Shown: positions 45,748 to 53,639 of the stretch, piece by piece | Numbering within the stretch: position 1 is the stretch's first letter | Layout: every line of letters begins with the position of its first letter | NCBI GenBank assembly: GCA_007745835.1 | Contig: CP036424.1 | Span: 2,653,968 to 2,717,967, forward strand | Origin: Planctomycetes bacterium MalM25 | GTDB taxonomy: Bacteria > Planctomycetota > Planctomycetia > Pirellulales > Lacipirellulaceae | Direction of reading: 5' to 3' | DNA: 64,000 nt | The notes under the pieces: generated by a model | Seen by the model: the letters and a program-made list of their open reading frames with translations, nothing else | Databases searched by the model: none | What the model was told of the DNA's origin: nothing | Position numbers and translations under genes: made by a program

Positions 45748-47178
45748 TCAGGACTCCAAAGACCGCCATGCCGAGACCACCGAAGAGAGCAGCAGGCTGT
45801 CCTCTTCGGGATGAACGGCGTGCAAACCGAGGACCAACCGCCCCTGGCTGAGCCGACCTACGACCGGGGGCGATCCCGCGCGGAGTCGCTGCGCAAAGGC
45901 GTCCTCAGAACTCTCATCTGAGGGCTTCAGGGCGACCGACCAACTGGCCAAGGACCGATGGGGCAGGGCGCCGCCGCCTACGTAAGCCTCGTCGCAGATT
46001 GCTGTTACGTCCCACCCTGAAAGCGATCGTCTTAACTCACAGGCCAATCCCTCCGCTCGCCGACGCAGCTCCCCCAAGGGGGCGTTCAGCATTCTCAGCA
46101 GGGGCACACGCTGTTTTGCAGTTTCGGGGTCGGCGTAGAGAGCCAAGGTCGCCTGCAGCGCGGCCAGGGTCACCTTATCGACCCGCAGCGCGCGACAAAG
46201 CGGGTGGCGAAGCATCTTCTCGACGAGCCGACGCTTGCCGACGGCGATCCCGCACTGTGGCCCGCCCAAGAGCTTGTCGCCGCTAAAAAGCACGAGGTCG
46301 GCGCCGGCGAGGACGCTGCTGCCCACAACCGGTTCGCCTTCGCAGCCGAACGGTGCGAAATCGATCAAGGCGCCCGACCCGACGTCATGAACCAAGGGAA
46401 CGTCGTGAGCCGCCGCGACCTTGGCGAGGTCTTCCAACGCTGGCCGCTGGGTGAAACCGGAGACCTCGTAGTTGCTCGGGTGAACCACCAGCAGGGCGCC
46501 CGTCTTCTCGTCGATGGCGTTCTCGTAGTCAGCGACACGGGTTTTGTTCGTTGTGCCAACCGCCCGCAGCTCCGCCCCGTAGGCGGTGACCACTTCCGGC
46601 ATGCGGTAGCCGCCACCGATCTCGATCAACTCGCCGTGCGAGACGACCACCTCACGACCCGCGGCCAAAGCGGCGACGGCCAGCCCCGTGGCGCCGGCGT
46701 TGTTGTTCACCACGAGCGCCGCCTCGGCTCCGGTCAGGCCTCCGAGCATTTTCGCGACGGCGTGAGAACGCTGCGACCTTTCCCCGCTTTCCAGATCGAC
46801 CTCAACGTTGCAGTACCCCCGGCTGACGGCGGCGGCGGCTTCGATCGCCTCCTCCGCGAGGGGCGCTCGACCGAGGCCGGTGTGCAGCAAGATGCCGGTC
46901 GCGTTGATCACCGGGCGGAGCCGCGGTTTCGCTTCGGCGCCAAGCCTCGCCAGGCAACGCTCGGCGAGCTCGGCGTCGGGGGGCGTTGGCAGCTGACTCT
47001 CGCCGTCACGGATCTCCCGACGCGTCTCCTCAAGGACCGAGCGCACCGCCTCCGTGACCGGGCTGACTCCGCGCGCCCCGAGCGCGGCCTGCAGCGCGGG
47101 CTCTTTCAGCAGGGCATTGACGCTGGGCAACCCGCGTAGCGCGGCTTGGGTTGATGGGGGCAACGACTCGGACATCAT
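45748..47178 (-). CDS. selA: L-seryl-tRNA(Sec) selenium transferase SelA
   Basis: SelA converts Ser-tRNA(Sec) to selenocysteinyl-tRNA(Sec) using selenophosphate. The 476-residue PLP enzyme has VINATGILLHTGLGRAPL, NVEVDLESGERSQR, VNNNAGATGL and FSGDKLLGGPQCGI, where the Lys near residue 300 should form the PLP Schiff base. The length fits bacterial decameric SelA. The start ATG overlaps the selB stop by 4 nt (ATGA), so selB and selA form one operon. selD and selC are just beyond the divergent spacer. Its presence together with selB, selC and selD shows that the organism decodes UGA as selenocysteine. Confidence 0.96.
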   Translation of the reverse strand: MMSESLPPSTQAALRGLPSVNALLKEPALQAALGARGVSPVTEAVRSVLEETRREIRDGESQLPTPPDAELAERCLARLGAEAKPRLRPVINATGILLHTGLGRAPLAEEAIEAAAAVSRGYCNVEVDLESGERSQRSHAVAKMLGGLTGAEAALVVNNNAGATGLAVAALAAGREVVVSHGELIEIGGGYRMPEVVTAYGAELRAVGTTNKTRVADYENAIDEKTGALLVVHPSNYEVSGFTQRPALEDLAKVAAAHDVPLVHDVGSGALIDFAPFGCEGEPVVGSSVLAGADLVLFSGDKLLGGPQCGIAVGKRRLVEKMLRHPLCRALRVDKVTLAALQATLALYADPETAKQRVPLLRMLNAPLGELRRRAEGLACELRRSLSGWDVTAICDEAYVGGGALPHRSLASWSVALKPSDESSEDAFAQRLRAGSPPVVGRLSQGRLVLGLHAVHPEEDSLLLSSVVSAWRSLES

Positions 47179-49109
47179 GCGTCTTGGGGAGTAGGAGGGG
47201 ACACGATATCGCGAAGGTCTCCACGGCGACGCGTGAACCCGATTGCGTCGAGATGCTCGCAGAGCGGCACCGCGACCTTGCGGGGGATGCCCAGTGCCTC
47301 ACGGATCTCACTAACGGTCAGCGGCGCCTCAGCGGCCGCCAGTTCGAACAAAAGGACCTTCGCTGATTCGATCGCCTCACAGGCCACGTAAAGCCCTCCC
47401 TCTAGCTTAACCAGCCATCCTTGGTCCACGCCGAGTTCGAGCAGCGGCAGGAGGGAGTCGGGAGTTTGGCCGACTTCTTCGCCCAGCACCGTGGGGCTCG
47501 GGGGTCGCAGACCCCCAGCAAGAAGCAGCCTCTCGATCTCGCTGAGCGTCTGCTGCTGCTTGTCGGTTAGCTGAGGAGTCCACCCGTCCCGAGCGAGGCC
47601 CCTCGCGCCGGCGACGATCGCCCCGCTGCGGACCAAGCTTCTTAGCAGGGACATGAACAAGGAGGGATCGATCCCCTCAAACCGGGCCATCAGCCGGGAT
47701 CGCTCGACCCACAGCTTCAAGCTTGTTGATCGATGAGCGGCCAGCAGCTCGTTCAGGAAGCGTTCCGCCAACTCGGAGTAGATCGCCTCGTGCAGCCGCC
47801 ACGGTTCGTCTCCCTCGGCGGGAAGTTCCCTCAGCGTCTGGTTCTCTAGCAAGGCTCGGACCACCTCGCCGGAATCGGCCACGCCGGTTGTTGCGAAGAG
47901 CCGAGAAGACCGCAAACGTTCCGTCCCGCGCAAGAGATAGGCGCCAGCAACACGCCGGCTCGGCTCCTCGCTGGCGAGGTCTTCGATGGCGGCTCGCTGC
48001 TCGGTGGACAGTCGCTTCCTGCGCTTGGCCGACACCTCCAGAACACGCCCTCCTCCCAGGGTCACCACGGGGGACACACCACGCAGCACATAGGGTTGGC
48101 CCCAAGCCACGGCGATCTCGTCCTGCAAAACAATCTGGGCGTACGCCGGCTCGTCCGGGGGCAACGTTCGCTGGCCGAGCAACTTGATCCGCCCAAGGTG
48201 TTCCGCGGTCCCGAGGTGGATCCTCACCATGGCGTCGTGCTTCAACGGCTTGAGGACGCTGGAGTTCAGCCGAACTTCCACCGTGATCAAGCGGCTCCGC
48301 TCGTAGGCGCCCGGGGCGCACAAGGACTGACCGCGGGCGATCTGGTCGTAGGCTACCCCAGCGAGGTTGATGGCCGCCCGTTGGCCGCTCCGCAGCTGCT
48401 CAGCGGGGGAGTCGTGGTTCTGCAGATCACGCACCCGCACCGACACGCCCTGGGGCAGCAACTCGAGCTCGTCGCCGATCGCCACTCGCCCGCTCGCGAT
48501 GCTGCCCGTGACAACCGTCCCTTGGCCCGTGGCGGTGAACGCCCGATCGATCGCCATGCGGAACGGCTGGCCGGTCCGTTGCGCCGCCTGCCCTTCGGCG
48601 GCGTCGGCCGCACGGTCGAGCGCCTCACGCAGGTCCCCCAAACCTTGGCCGCCGCGGGTGCTGACCCGCACCACCTCGGCCCTCTGGAGGAAGGTGCCCG
48701 CGGTGAGCTCGGCGACTTCCGCCTCGACCAAGTCGATCCAATCGGGCTCGGCGAGGTCACACTTGGTGAGAGCGACCACACCGGAAGCCAGCCTCATGTG
48801 CTGCAGGATCTGTAGGTGCTCGCGCGTCTGCGGCTTCACCGAGTCATCCACCGCGACCACGAGCAAAGCGAGATCGATCCCGGTTGCGCCGGCGAGCATG
48901 TTCTTCACGAAACGCTCGTGCCCCGGCACGTCGATCACGCCGAGCGTGTGCCGGTCGAGCTCGAGCGGAGCGAAGCCGAGGTCGATGGTGATCCCGCGTC
49001 GTTTCTCCCCGGGCAGGCGGTCGGTGTCGCACCCGGTGAGTGCCTTGACGAGCGCCGTCTTGCCGTGGTCGATATGACCCGCCGTGCCGAGCAAGAGGGG
49101 AGGCTTCAT
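47175..49109 (-). CDS. selB: selenocysteine-specific elongation factor SelB
   Basis: SelB delivers Sec-tRNA(Sec) to ribosomes stalled at a UGA followed by a SECIS hairpin. The 644-residue protein has an EF-Tu-like GTPase domain: G1 GHIDHGKTALVKALTG, switch GEKRRGITIDLGF, G3 DVPGHE and G4 TKCD. Beta-barrel domains II/III follow, with LTVExRLNSSVLKPLKHDAMVRIH-like strands. The C-terminal half contains repeated winged-helix modules (SLKLWVERSRLMARFEG ... TPQLTDKQQQTLSEIERLL ... PLTVSEIREALGIPRKVAVPLCEHLDAIGFTRRRGDLRDI), the part that binds SECIS RNA. ATG 49109 is chosen because the GTPase core starts there. Upstream codons belong to the spacer. Confidence 0.96.
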   Translation of the reverse strand: MKPPLLLGTAGHIDHGKTALVKALTGCDTDRLPGEKRRGITIDLGFAPLELDRHTLGVIDVPGHERFVKNMLAGATGIDLALLVVAVDDSVKPQTREHLQILQHMRLASGVVALTKCDLAEPDWIDLVEAEVAELTAGTFLQRAEVVRVSTRGGQGLGDLREALDRAADAAEGQAAQRTGQPFRMAIDRAFTATGQGTVVTGSIASGRVAIGDELELLPQGVSVRVRDLQNHDSPAEQLRSGQRAAINLAGVAYDQIARGQSLCAPGAYERSRLITVEVRLNSSVLKPLKHDAMVRIHLGTAEHLGRIKLLGQRTLPPDEPAYAQIVLQDEIAVAWGQPYVLRGVSPVVTLGGGRVLEVSAKRRKRLSTEQRAAIEDLASEEPSRRVAGAYLLRGTERLRSSRLFATTGVADSGEVVRALLENQTLRELPAEGDEPWRLHEAIYSELAERFLNELLAAHRSTSLKLWVERSRLMARFEGIDPSLFMSLLRSLVRSGAIVAGARGLARDGWTPQLTDKQQQTLSEIERLLLAGGLRPPSPTVLGEEVGQTPDSLLPLLELGVDQGWLVKLEGGLYVACEAIESAKVLLFELAAAEAPLTVSEIREALGIPRKVAVPLCEHLDAIGFTRRRGDLRDIVSPPTPQDA

Positions 49110-49240
49110 TTGGGAGGCGTGCGAGACACACGGGGGTTCGGAGGATCGGGGGCGACAGGCGACGAGTGGCCGCCGGCTTCCGCACGCCCTGTGCTTGCAT
49201 GATACTGTAGAGAACAATCGCAGCGTGAGCCGGTAGGCCG

Positions 49241-51442
49241 ATGCAGGAACAACTCCCCAAGCACGATCTTGTGCTCCTCGGCGCAGGCCACACCAATGCG
49301 CATCTTATTCGCATGTGGCGGATGAATCCGCTACCCGGGATTCGCTTGACGTGCGTCTCGAATCACGGGACGGCGGCCTACTCGGGCATGTTGCCGGGGG
49401 TCTTGGCCGGGGACCACCAGCCAGACGAGTCTCAGATTGACTTGGTGCGGCTCAGCGCCGCGACGGGGGTGCGATTCCTCCGAGCGGAAGTGAGCGGTCT
49501 CAACCTCCCCGAACGCCGGCTGCTCTTCGAGGACCGCCCCCCGCTCAGCTACGACTACTTGTCGGTCGGCATCGGCTCGCTCCCCACGCGTCCCCCGGGC
49601 TGCGACGCCCTGGGCCTCTCGATCAAGCCGATGCAAACGTTCCTCGAACGCTTGAACCGGCGGCTCGATGCGCTAGCCGAAACCGTGGGCGGCCCAATAC
49701 GCCTGGTGGTTGCGGGCGGAGGGGCTGGGGGCGTTGAGATCGCGTGCTGCCTGAAACAGCATCTCACCGGTAGGTCACCTGGATCTCGTTTCGAGCTATC
49801 GTTGGTCGAGGCGGGCGACGACCTCCTCTCTGGCATGCCCTTGGCGACACGCCGCTTGGCTCGCCGGGCGCTCGAGAAGCATGGGATCGAGATCGTGGTG
49901 GGTCGGCGTATCGTGGCGACCGACGCCGCGGGGAGGCTCCGCTTCGAGTCGGGCGAAGAGCGCGAAGCCGATCTGATCCTGTGGGCCACTTCGGCATCCG
50001 CCCCCCCCCTGCTGGGACGGCTCGGCTTGGACGTCGATGAAAGAGGGTTTATCCGCACGCACAACACCCTTCAGACCGTGACGTCCGACCGTGTCTATGC
50101 GGTCGGTGATGCGGGGAGTCCCGTCAACGGACCGACCACCAAGGCGGGCGTCTACGCGGTGAGGCAGGGGCCCGTGCTGTGGCGGAACCTTCGCAATCAG
50201 CTCCAGGGGCGGCCGCTCGAAACCTGGCGACCACAGCCTTCGTTCCTGAGCCTGCTCAACACGGGAGACGGACGGGCGATCCTGACCTACAAGGGCCTCA
50301 GCACCCACGCCCGATGGTGCCGCCGATTGAAAGCCAGGATCGATCGCCGGTTCATGCTCAAGCACCAGGACTACACCCCCGCCTCAATGGCCGCGCCACC
50401 CTCTCCTAGCAAGGAAGAGGCCATGCATTGTGGCGGCTGCGGTTGCAAGCTGCCCGGCGACATCCTTTCAAGGGTGCTCAAGCGACTCGAAGTCCCGCTA
50501 TCGCCCCGAGTCGTTGTCGGCTTAGAACCGCCAGACGATGTCGCCATGCTGCGACCGACTGCTGGGAAACTGCTGGGGGTCTCCACTGATTTCTTTTCAT
50601 CGTTCCTAGACGATCCTTACGCCCTGGGTCGGATCGCGGCGCTCAACGCTCTGAGCGATCTCTACGCCAAGCGGGTCCAGCCAACAGCCGCTTTGGCGAT
50701 CGCCACGGTGCCGTACGGGGGGGCCCCACAGCAAGAAGAGCACCTGACCCAACTGCTCGCCGGCGGGCTCCGCGAGCTCCGGGAGGCTGGCGCCGACCTC
50801 GTTGGTGGTCACACCACCGAGGGCCCGCAGACCACAGTCGGCTTCACGCTCTTGGGAGACGTCGAAGAAGCGGCCACCAAGCAGATGGCTCAGCTAAAAC
50901 CGGGCGACTTGTTGATGCTGACCAAGGCCATCGGGACCGGGGCCCTGCTCGCCGGCGACCGCCTAGCGCGATGCCAGCACGATTGGATGGAAGCTCTCCT
51001 GCGAAGCATGCTGACAAGCAACCGGCAGGCGAGCGAGACCGCGAGCCGACTGGGGGCCTCCGCAATGACCGACGTGACCGGCTTCGGGCTTGCGGGTCAC
51101 TTGCTAGAACTCCTGCGACAATCAGGCGTCGGCGCCGAGCTCTCTCTCGACCGGCTCGTCTTGCTGCCGGGCGCCGAGCACCTCATCAGCCAAGGGGTCG
51201 AGAGCACCTTGGCGCCAGGCAACCGGTCGGTTGAAGGCTCGATCGATCGAGCCGCCGCGCTGCAAGGGGATCCACGCTACCGATCGCTCTTCGACCCGCA
51301 GACCTCGGGGGGGCTGCTCGCCGGCGTCCCCGAGGCCAACCTCCCCGTCGGCCCGGACGGGCCTGAGGAGACCGACGGCTGGGTTCGGATCGGACGCGTC
51401 GTTGATCGCGCGGACGGCAAGTCGGTCATCCGAGTGCGCTGA
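49241..51442 (+). CDS. selD: SelD fused to an N-terminal FAD/NAD(P)-dependent oxidoreductase
   Basis: The 733-residue fusion begins with an NDH-2/pyridine-nucleotide-disulfide oxidoreductase-like domain (about 1-380): LVLLGAGHTNAHL is the FAD-binding Rossmann motif, LVVAGGGAGGVEIAC the NAD(P) motif and VYAVGDAGSPVNGPTTKAGVYA the C-terminal FAD motif. The second part (about 395-733) is selenide, water dikinase: MHCGGCGCKLPGDIL carries the catalytic Cys/Lys segment, ending near 733 after LFDPQTSGGLLAGV. SelD makes selenophosphate for SelA. The residue at the catalytic position is Cys, not Sec. Such fusions are known; the oxidoreductase may reduce or supply selenium. It is divergent from selB. 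Confidence 0.95.
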   Translation: MQEQLPKHDLVLLGAGHTNAHLIRMWRMNPLPGIRLTCVSNHGTAAYSGMLPGVLAGDHQPDESQIDLVRLSAATGVRFLRAEVSGLNLPERRLLFEDRPPLSYDYLSVGIGSLPTRPPGCDALGLSIKPMQTFLERLNRRLDALAETVGGPIRLVVAGGGAGGVEIACCLKQHLTGRSPGSRFELSLVEAGDDLLSGMPLATRRLARRALEKHGIEIVVGRRIVATDAAGRLRFESGEEREADLILWATSASAPPLLGRLGLDVDERGFIRTHNTLQTVTSDRVYAVGDAGSPVNGPTTKAGVYAVRQGPVLWRNLRNQLQGRPLETWRPQPSFLSLLNTGDGRAILTYKGLSTHARWCRRLKARIDRRFMLKHQDYTPASMAAPPSPSKEEAMHCGGCGCKLPGDILSRVLKRLEVPLSPRVVVGLEPPDDVAMLRPTAGKLLGVSTDFFSSFLDDPYALGRIAALNALSDLYAKRVQPTAALAIATVPYGGAPQQEEHLTQLLAGGLRELREAGADLVGGHTTEGPQTTVGFTLLGDVEEAATKQMAQLKPGDLLMLTKAIGTGALLAGDRLARCQHDWMEALLRSMLTSNRQASETASRLGASAMTDVTGFGLAGHLLELLRQSGVGAELSLDRLVLLPGAEHLISQGVESTLAPGNRSVEGSIDRAAALQGDPRYRSLFDPQTSGGLLAGVPEANLPVGPDGPEETDGWVRIGRVVDRADGKSVIRVR

Positions 51443-51453
51443 GGCACGGCTGT

Positions 51454-51482
51454 TTGTAGCCATCCGGGGCGTCTGATAACAT
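51454..51482 (+). promoter_or_regulatory. possible promoter of tRNA-Sec
   Basis: TTGTAG (51454-51459) and TAACAT (51477-51482) are 17 bp apart and about 34 bp before the tRNA 5' end. Weak match, supported mainly by position. Confidence 0.35.
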
Positions 51483-51515
51483 GGGATTTATCGTGGCGTG
51501 ATCAAACGCCGCTTA

Positions 51516-51613
51516 GGAAGTGTTTGTCACCTGGTGGCGGCCTCGGTCTTCAAAACCGATGTGCGGTGCGGCGACGCTCCGCAGGTGGGTTCGATTCCCA
51601 TACACTTCCGCCA
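51516..51613 (+). tRNA. selC: tRNA-Sec (UCA)
   Basis: Acceptor stem GGAAGTG/CACTTCC is extended into the T-stem, as usual for tRNA-Sec. A long variable arm (GCGGTGCGGCGACGCTCCGC) and the anticodon loop CTTCAAA place TCA at 51550-51552. Discriminator G is followed by encoded CCA. Length of about 98 nt including CCA is typical. It lies directly downstream of selD. Confidence 0.96.
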
Positions 51614-51741
51614 CGCCGCGTCGTCTTCGGCCCCGAAACTGAAGCGATCTTTTCAACCGTCTGAGGCGAGGCACGCGGACACGCATGGCGCCGGAACGCC
51701 ATGGGAACGGAAGAGCCAACCCCCTGAATGAGCCACTCCCG

Positions 51742-53475
51742 ATGAGCCAATCCTTCACCGCCGCGATCGATCGAACCCGTTCACTCCCCGCCGCCGTGTC
51801 GGCCACCCTCTTGGCCCTGCTCGCAGCCGCGGCGCCGTCGATAGCGCAGACACTCCCCGCAGCGAACCCGATCTCGGCGGTGCTTCCTTCGACTTCCTTC
51901 TCCCTGCAGCTTGAGGAAGTGATCCGCATCCCGGACAGCTCTTCGGGCAACAACCGTTTCGCCCGGATCGAGCAGATCTCACCGGCGATCGACGGCAGCG
52001 GCGAGATCTTCGTCTCGGACCAACGCGGCAAGGTCTACACGTTCACGCCGGGCGACACCAACCCGTCGGAGTTTTTCAACTTCGCGGCGGTCATCCCGAG
52101 CTTCAAGAACAACAACAACCAATCCGGCCTGCGAGGGTTCGCCTTCCACCCCAACGCGTTTGGCGACTCGAACGCCCCCGGGTACCGGAAGATGTACACC
52201 GCCCACGAGATCGACACCAACGCGAACGAAAGCCACCTGTCGGTCGTCAGCGAGTGGAGCCTCAACGGGTCCGGCGTGCCGATCGTGAGCAGCCGCCGCG
52301 ACGTGCTGACGCAATCGCAACCGCGCGGCGACCACAACATCGGCAAGGTCGGCTTCAACCCGAACCTCTCGCCGGGCGACGCGGACTACGGCAACCTGTA
52401 CATCTCGTTCGGCGACGGCGGCAACTACCGCACCGACGCCGGCGACACGACGCTCAACCCGAACGGACAGAACACCACGAACTTTTTGGGCTCGATGCTC
52501 CGCATCAACCCGTTGCAGGACGGAGGCAGTCCCTACTCGGTCCCCGCCGACAACCCGTTCGTGAATCAGGGCGGGATCGACAATGAGATCTGGGCCTACG
52601 GACTCCGCAACCCGCACCAGTTCAGCTGGGACACCGGCGGCAACGGCGACCTGCTGATCGCCGACATCGGCCAGAGCAACATCGAAGAGGTCAATCTCGG
52701 CGTCGCCGGCGCCAACTACGGGTGGTCGACCCGCGAGGGGACGTTCGACATGACCGGCAAACTGCCCGGCAACCCGATCCAGGCCGACGTGCTGCCCGGC
52801 AACCACCCGAACGACGCGTTCACCTACCCCGTGGCTCAGTACGACCACGACTTCAACAACGCCGGCCAGGACAACGCCGCGATCGCGGGCGGTTTCGTTT
52901 ATCGGGGTTCGCTGGTCCCCGAGCTGAAGGGGAAGTACATCTTCGGCAACTTCGGCTCCTCGACCCAGTTCCAGGACATCTACGTCGTCGATGTCGATCA
53001 GCTCCAGCTGCAAGACGACTTCACGAACCTCGACCGCACCTCGACGGACGCCTTCCTGGCGCCGATGGAGATACTGAGCCTCGTCGACGATCAGGACAAC
53101 CCGGTCCAGCTGCTCGACTTGGTCCGCGACGCCAGCGGCATCGGCAACCAAAGCCGCACCGACATGCGTTTCGGTATCGGCAGCGACGGGGAGATCTACA
53201 TCAGCAGCAAGAAGGACGGCTGGATCCGGCGTTTCACTTCGACGCTCAAGCCGGGTGACTACAACCGCGATGGCGTTGTCGATGCCGCGGACTACACCGT
53301 TTGGCGTGACGGCGACAGCCCGGACAACTCGCAAGCCGGCTACGAGCTGTGGCGGGACAACTACGGCGCGGCGAACGCCGCCGCGAACTCGGCCGCGATC
53401 CCCGAACCGGGCTCCGCCCTGCTGCTTGGCTTCGCCACACTGCTCCTCGCGATGCGGCGAAGCAACGCCACTTGA
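51742..53475 (+). CDS. secreted glucose/sorbosone dehydrogenase-like beta-propeller with dockerin-like repeat and PEP-CTERM tail
   Basis: The 577-residue exported protein has a signal peptide (LPAAVSATLLALLAAAAPSIAQ). A PQQ-dependent sugar dehydrogenase-like propeller follows: RIEQISPAIDGSGEIFVSDQRGKVY, GLRGFAFHPNAF, YGNLYISFGDGGNYRTD, EIWAYGLRNPHQFSWD, GDLLIADIGQSNIEEVNLGVAGANYGW and GGFVYRGSLVPELKGKYIFGNFG. The C terminus has a dockerin-like segment (GDYNRDGVVDAADYTVWRDG) and the PEP-CTERM tail IPEPGSALLLGFATLLLAMRR. Catalytic His and PQQ-binding residues cannot be confirmed by eye. ATG 51742 is used. It lies between selC and the selenoprotein gene, but shows no Sec signature. Confidence 0.9.
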   Translation: MSQSFTAAIDRTRSLPAAVSATLLALLAAAAPSIAQTLPAANPISAVLPSTSFSLQLEEVIRIPDSSSGNNRFARIEQISPAIDGSGEIFVSDQRGKVYTFTPGDTNPSEFFNFAAVIPSFKNNNNQSGLRGFAFHPNAFGDSNAPGYRKMYTAHEIDTNANESHLSVVSEWSLNGSGVPIVSSRRDVLTQSQPRGDHNIGKVGFNPNLSPGDADYGNLYISFGDGGNYRTDAGDTTLNPNGQNTTNFLGSMLRINPLQDGGSPYSVPADNPFVNQGGIDNEIWAYGLRNPHQFSWDTGGNGDLLIADIGQSNIEEVNLGVAGANYGWSTREGTFDMTGKLPGNPIQADVLPGNHPNDAFTYPVAQYDHDFNNAGQDNAAIAGGFVYRGSLVPELKGKYIFGNFGSSTQFQDIYVVDVDQLQLQDDFTNLDRTSTDAFLAPMEILSLVDDQDNPVQLLDLVRDASGIGNQSRTDMRFGIGSDGEIYISSKKDGWIRRFTSTLKPGDYNRDGVVDAADYTVWRDGDSPDNSQAGYELWRDNYGAANAAANSAAIPEPGSALLLGFATLLLAMRRSNAT

Positions 53476-53639
53476 ATTGAGCCAAGATGGCGAAGCGTGG
53501 GGCGGTCCGCTACGATGCGAACCGTCCTAAAACCAAGGCAAGGCGCCGAGATTTGAACCCGACGACCAGCCCGCCGCGGACCGCCAATCCACACAGGCGC
53601 TCTGGTGCGCCGAACTGGACTTGGATCGGTCGGGTTTGG

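Noticed and set aside
51979-53334. 451-codon minus-strand open frame
   Set aside because: Val/Arg/Asp-rich shadow of the sorbosone-dehydrogenase-like gene; no domain signature.
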